From CAZOEL01 sp964578835 (GTDB lineage: Bacteria; Desulfobacterota; Syntrophobacteria; Syntrophobacterales; Syntrophobacteraceae): a stretch of DNA of 64,000 bases. Positions 62,732-64,000 of this stretch are shown piece by piece (position 1 is the stretch's first letter; every line of letters begins with the position of its first letter). The translations under genes and the position numbers were made by a program. The DNA lies in assembly GCA_964578835.1 (NCBI GenBank), contig CAZOEL010000017.1:1-64000 (forward strand). Direction: 5' to 3'. The notes under the pieces were generated by a model. It saw only the letters and a program-made list of their open reading frames with translations. It had not been told where the DNA came from and ran no database searches.

Positions 62732-64000
62732 ATGGCTCGTTGGAATACAAAGAAACGGGTTTTGGACCATGAGCATTCCAAATTCTGGCGGCACAAGCTC
62801 GTGGATGTGTCCGAACCGAACCTGATGAGGGAAATTTTCCCTTACGATGAAGTGCCTCGAATAGATTTCGATCATAAGATTTTACCCATCGACCCGGCTG
62901 AGGACATCTTCATCACGGACACGACCTTCCGTGACGGCCAACAAGCCCGCCCCCCTTATACGGTGAAACAGATCGAGGCTATTTTCGATCTGCTCCACAG
63001 GCTGTCGGGCCCCAATGGAGTGATCCGGCAGTCGGAGTTTTTTCTCTACACAGAAAAAGACCGTCAGGCCTTGGAAATGTGCCGCGCCAAAGGGTACCGG
63101 TATCCTGAGATCACGGGCTGGATTCGAGCAGTCGAGCAAGACTTGCAGCTGGTGTCGGACGTTGGTCTCAAGGAAACGGGAATTCTTACTTCCGTTTCCG
63201 ATTACCACATCTATCTCAAGCTCAATATAGATCGGAAAGCGGCTCTCAATAAATACCTCGGCATAGTCCGCGCTGCTCTCGAGAGGGGCATAAAGCCGCG
63301 TTGCCATTTTGAAGATGTCACCCGAGCGGACATATACGGTTTCTGCGTTCCCTTCGCCATCGAGCTCATGCGCTTGCGGGAGGAGAGCGGAATTGATATC
63401 AAAATGCGCCTGTGCGACACTTTGGGGTTTGGCATCACCTACCCCGGGGCGGCTTTGCCACGAAGCGTTCCAAAGCTTGTCAGGACCTTTATCGACGATG
63501 CCGGCGTTCCTGGCAATCTGCTCGAATGGCACGGCCACAATGACTTCCACAAAGTTCTCATAAATGCTGCAACCGCATGGCTCTACGGGTGCAGCGGCGC
63601 CAACGGGACGCTCATGGGCTTCGGGGAAAGAACGGGCAACGCCCCAATAGACGGGCTTCTAATGGAATACATCGGCCTCACCGGGGGCGTCAACGGCGTG
63701 GACACGAAGGCGATAACCGACGTGGCGGAATATTTCCAGGCTGAGCTCGGCTACAGGATCCCCCCCAATTATCCCTTTGCAGGCGAAGAGTTCAACGCTA
63801 CCAGCGCGGGCATTCATGCCGACGGCATCGTCAAGCATGAAGAGATCTATAACATTTTCGACACGCGCAAGCTTCTCAACAGGCCCATCAAAATCATCAT
63901 CGCGGATAAGTCGGGAGTTTCGAGCGTCGCCTATTGGGTCAACACAAGACTACGGCTCGAAGGAGAGCGCAAACTCGATAAGCGCCATCCAGGAATTGTG
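62732..64000 (+). CDS. DRE-TIM acyltransferase (isopropylmalate / Re-citrate synthase-like), C-terminus cut
   Basis: Open to the right edge, 423 codons seen. It belongs to the DRE-TIM family that condenses acetyl-CoA with 2-oxoacids: DTTFRDGQQARPPYTVKQIE carries the catalytic motif, and the divalent metal His-x-His is in EWHGHNDFHK. Also visible are CHFEDVTRADIYGF, GERTGNAPIDGL and SAGIHADGIVKHEEIYNIFD. It differs from classic LeuA in its 55-residue N-terminal extension (MARWNTKKRVLDHEHSKFW). Re-citrate synthase is known from this protein family in anaerobes, so citrate, isopropylmalate or homocitrate synthase are all possible. Starts 13 bp after aspS with AGAGGAG upstream. Confidence 0.75.
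   Translation, partial: MARWNTKKRVLDHEHSKFWRHKLVDVSEPNLMREIFPYDEVPRIDFDHKILPIDPAEDIFITDTTFRDGQQARPPYTVKQIEAIFDLLHRLSGPNGVIRQSEFFLYTEKDRQALEMCRAKGYRYPEITGWIRAVEQDLQLVSDVGLKETGILTSVSDYHIYLKLNIDRKAALNKYLGIVRAALERGIKPRCHFEDVTRADIYGFCVPFAIELMRLREESGIDIKMRLCDTLGFGITYPGAALPRSVPKLVRTFIDDAGVPGNLLEWHGHNDFHKVLINAATAWLYGCSGANGTLMGFGERTGNAPIDGLLMEYIGLTGGVNGVDTKAITDVAEYFQAELGYRIPPNYPFAGEEFNATSAGIHADGIVKHEEIYNIFDTRKLLNRPIKIIIADKSGVSSVAYWVNTRLRLEGERKLDKRHPGIV

Noticed and set aside
1..64000. tRNA, rRNA, tmRNA and CRISPR arrays
   Set aside because: No cloverleaf-like sequence with a T-loop core or regular repeat array was seen by eye; short RNAs cannot be fully excluded without a covariance-model scan.

Overview
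The window looks like chromosomal DNA of a Gram-negative anaerobe of the Desulfobacterota (former Deltaproteobacteria), most likely near the Syntrophobacterales. This is an inference from gene content: a complete Tol-Pal envelope operon, a plant-type PPi-dependent phosphofructokinase, NapH/NapG-like polyferredoxins next to a Tat-exported aldo/keto reductase, RHS-protein remnants and a Re-citrate/isopropylmalate-synthase-like enzyme. No rRNA, tRNA, CRISPR array, prophage or plasmid functions were seen.

Layout. 1-1606: end-truncated di-heme MauG-type cytochrome (minus). 2394-6322: two consecutive two-component systems (OmpR type, then NarL type), followed by a small exported protein. 7189-10365: decayed accessory patch with RHS gene remnants, a two-gene YcgR/YcgQ-type permease and three MITE-like elements. 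10652-14159: zinc locus with promoter, candidate Zur operator, zur, a His-rich membrane protein, a porin-ZnuC chimera left by a deletion, and znuB. 14381-17397: flavin-type small protein, pfp, lone receiver domain. 17766-23996: apparent operon DUF6599 - DUF362 - NapH/NapG fusion - Tat aldo/keto reductase - RNase Z. 24014-26920: three unrecognised genes, one resembling a divergent RelA/SpoT synthetase fold. 27607-35182 (minus): cobB-tolQRAB-pal-cpoB and a MltD-like transglycosylase. 35351-41939 (minus): ndk, rhomboid, universal stress protein, ilvA, PAS histidine kinase, a GAF/H-box protein lacking an ATPase domain. 42595-44812: tungstate-type ABC permease and ATPase without a binding protein, SprA-type metalloprotease. 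45108-50045: a very large SNF2 helicase. 50062-64000: housekeeping genes (alr, queA, tgt, parvulin, DUF4301, YkgJ, xth, hisS, aspS, a DRE-TIM synthase cut by the right edge), plus another MITE at 58391-58538.

How the genes fit together. The zinc locus appears functionally broken: most of the porin, all of any znuA and the Walker A half of znuC are gone, and znuC also has a frameshift. The 17.8-23.0 kb operon has the parts of a periplasmic electron-transfer chain: membrane polyferredoxin, secreted ferredoxin domain and two Tat-signal proteins. The mobile signal is a set of three small inverted-repeat element families that all insert at CTAG/ATAG with 4-bp duplications. One of them cleanly interrupts the RHS remnant, so the pre-insertion reading frame can be rebuilt.
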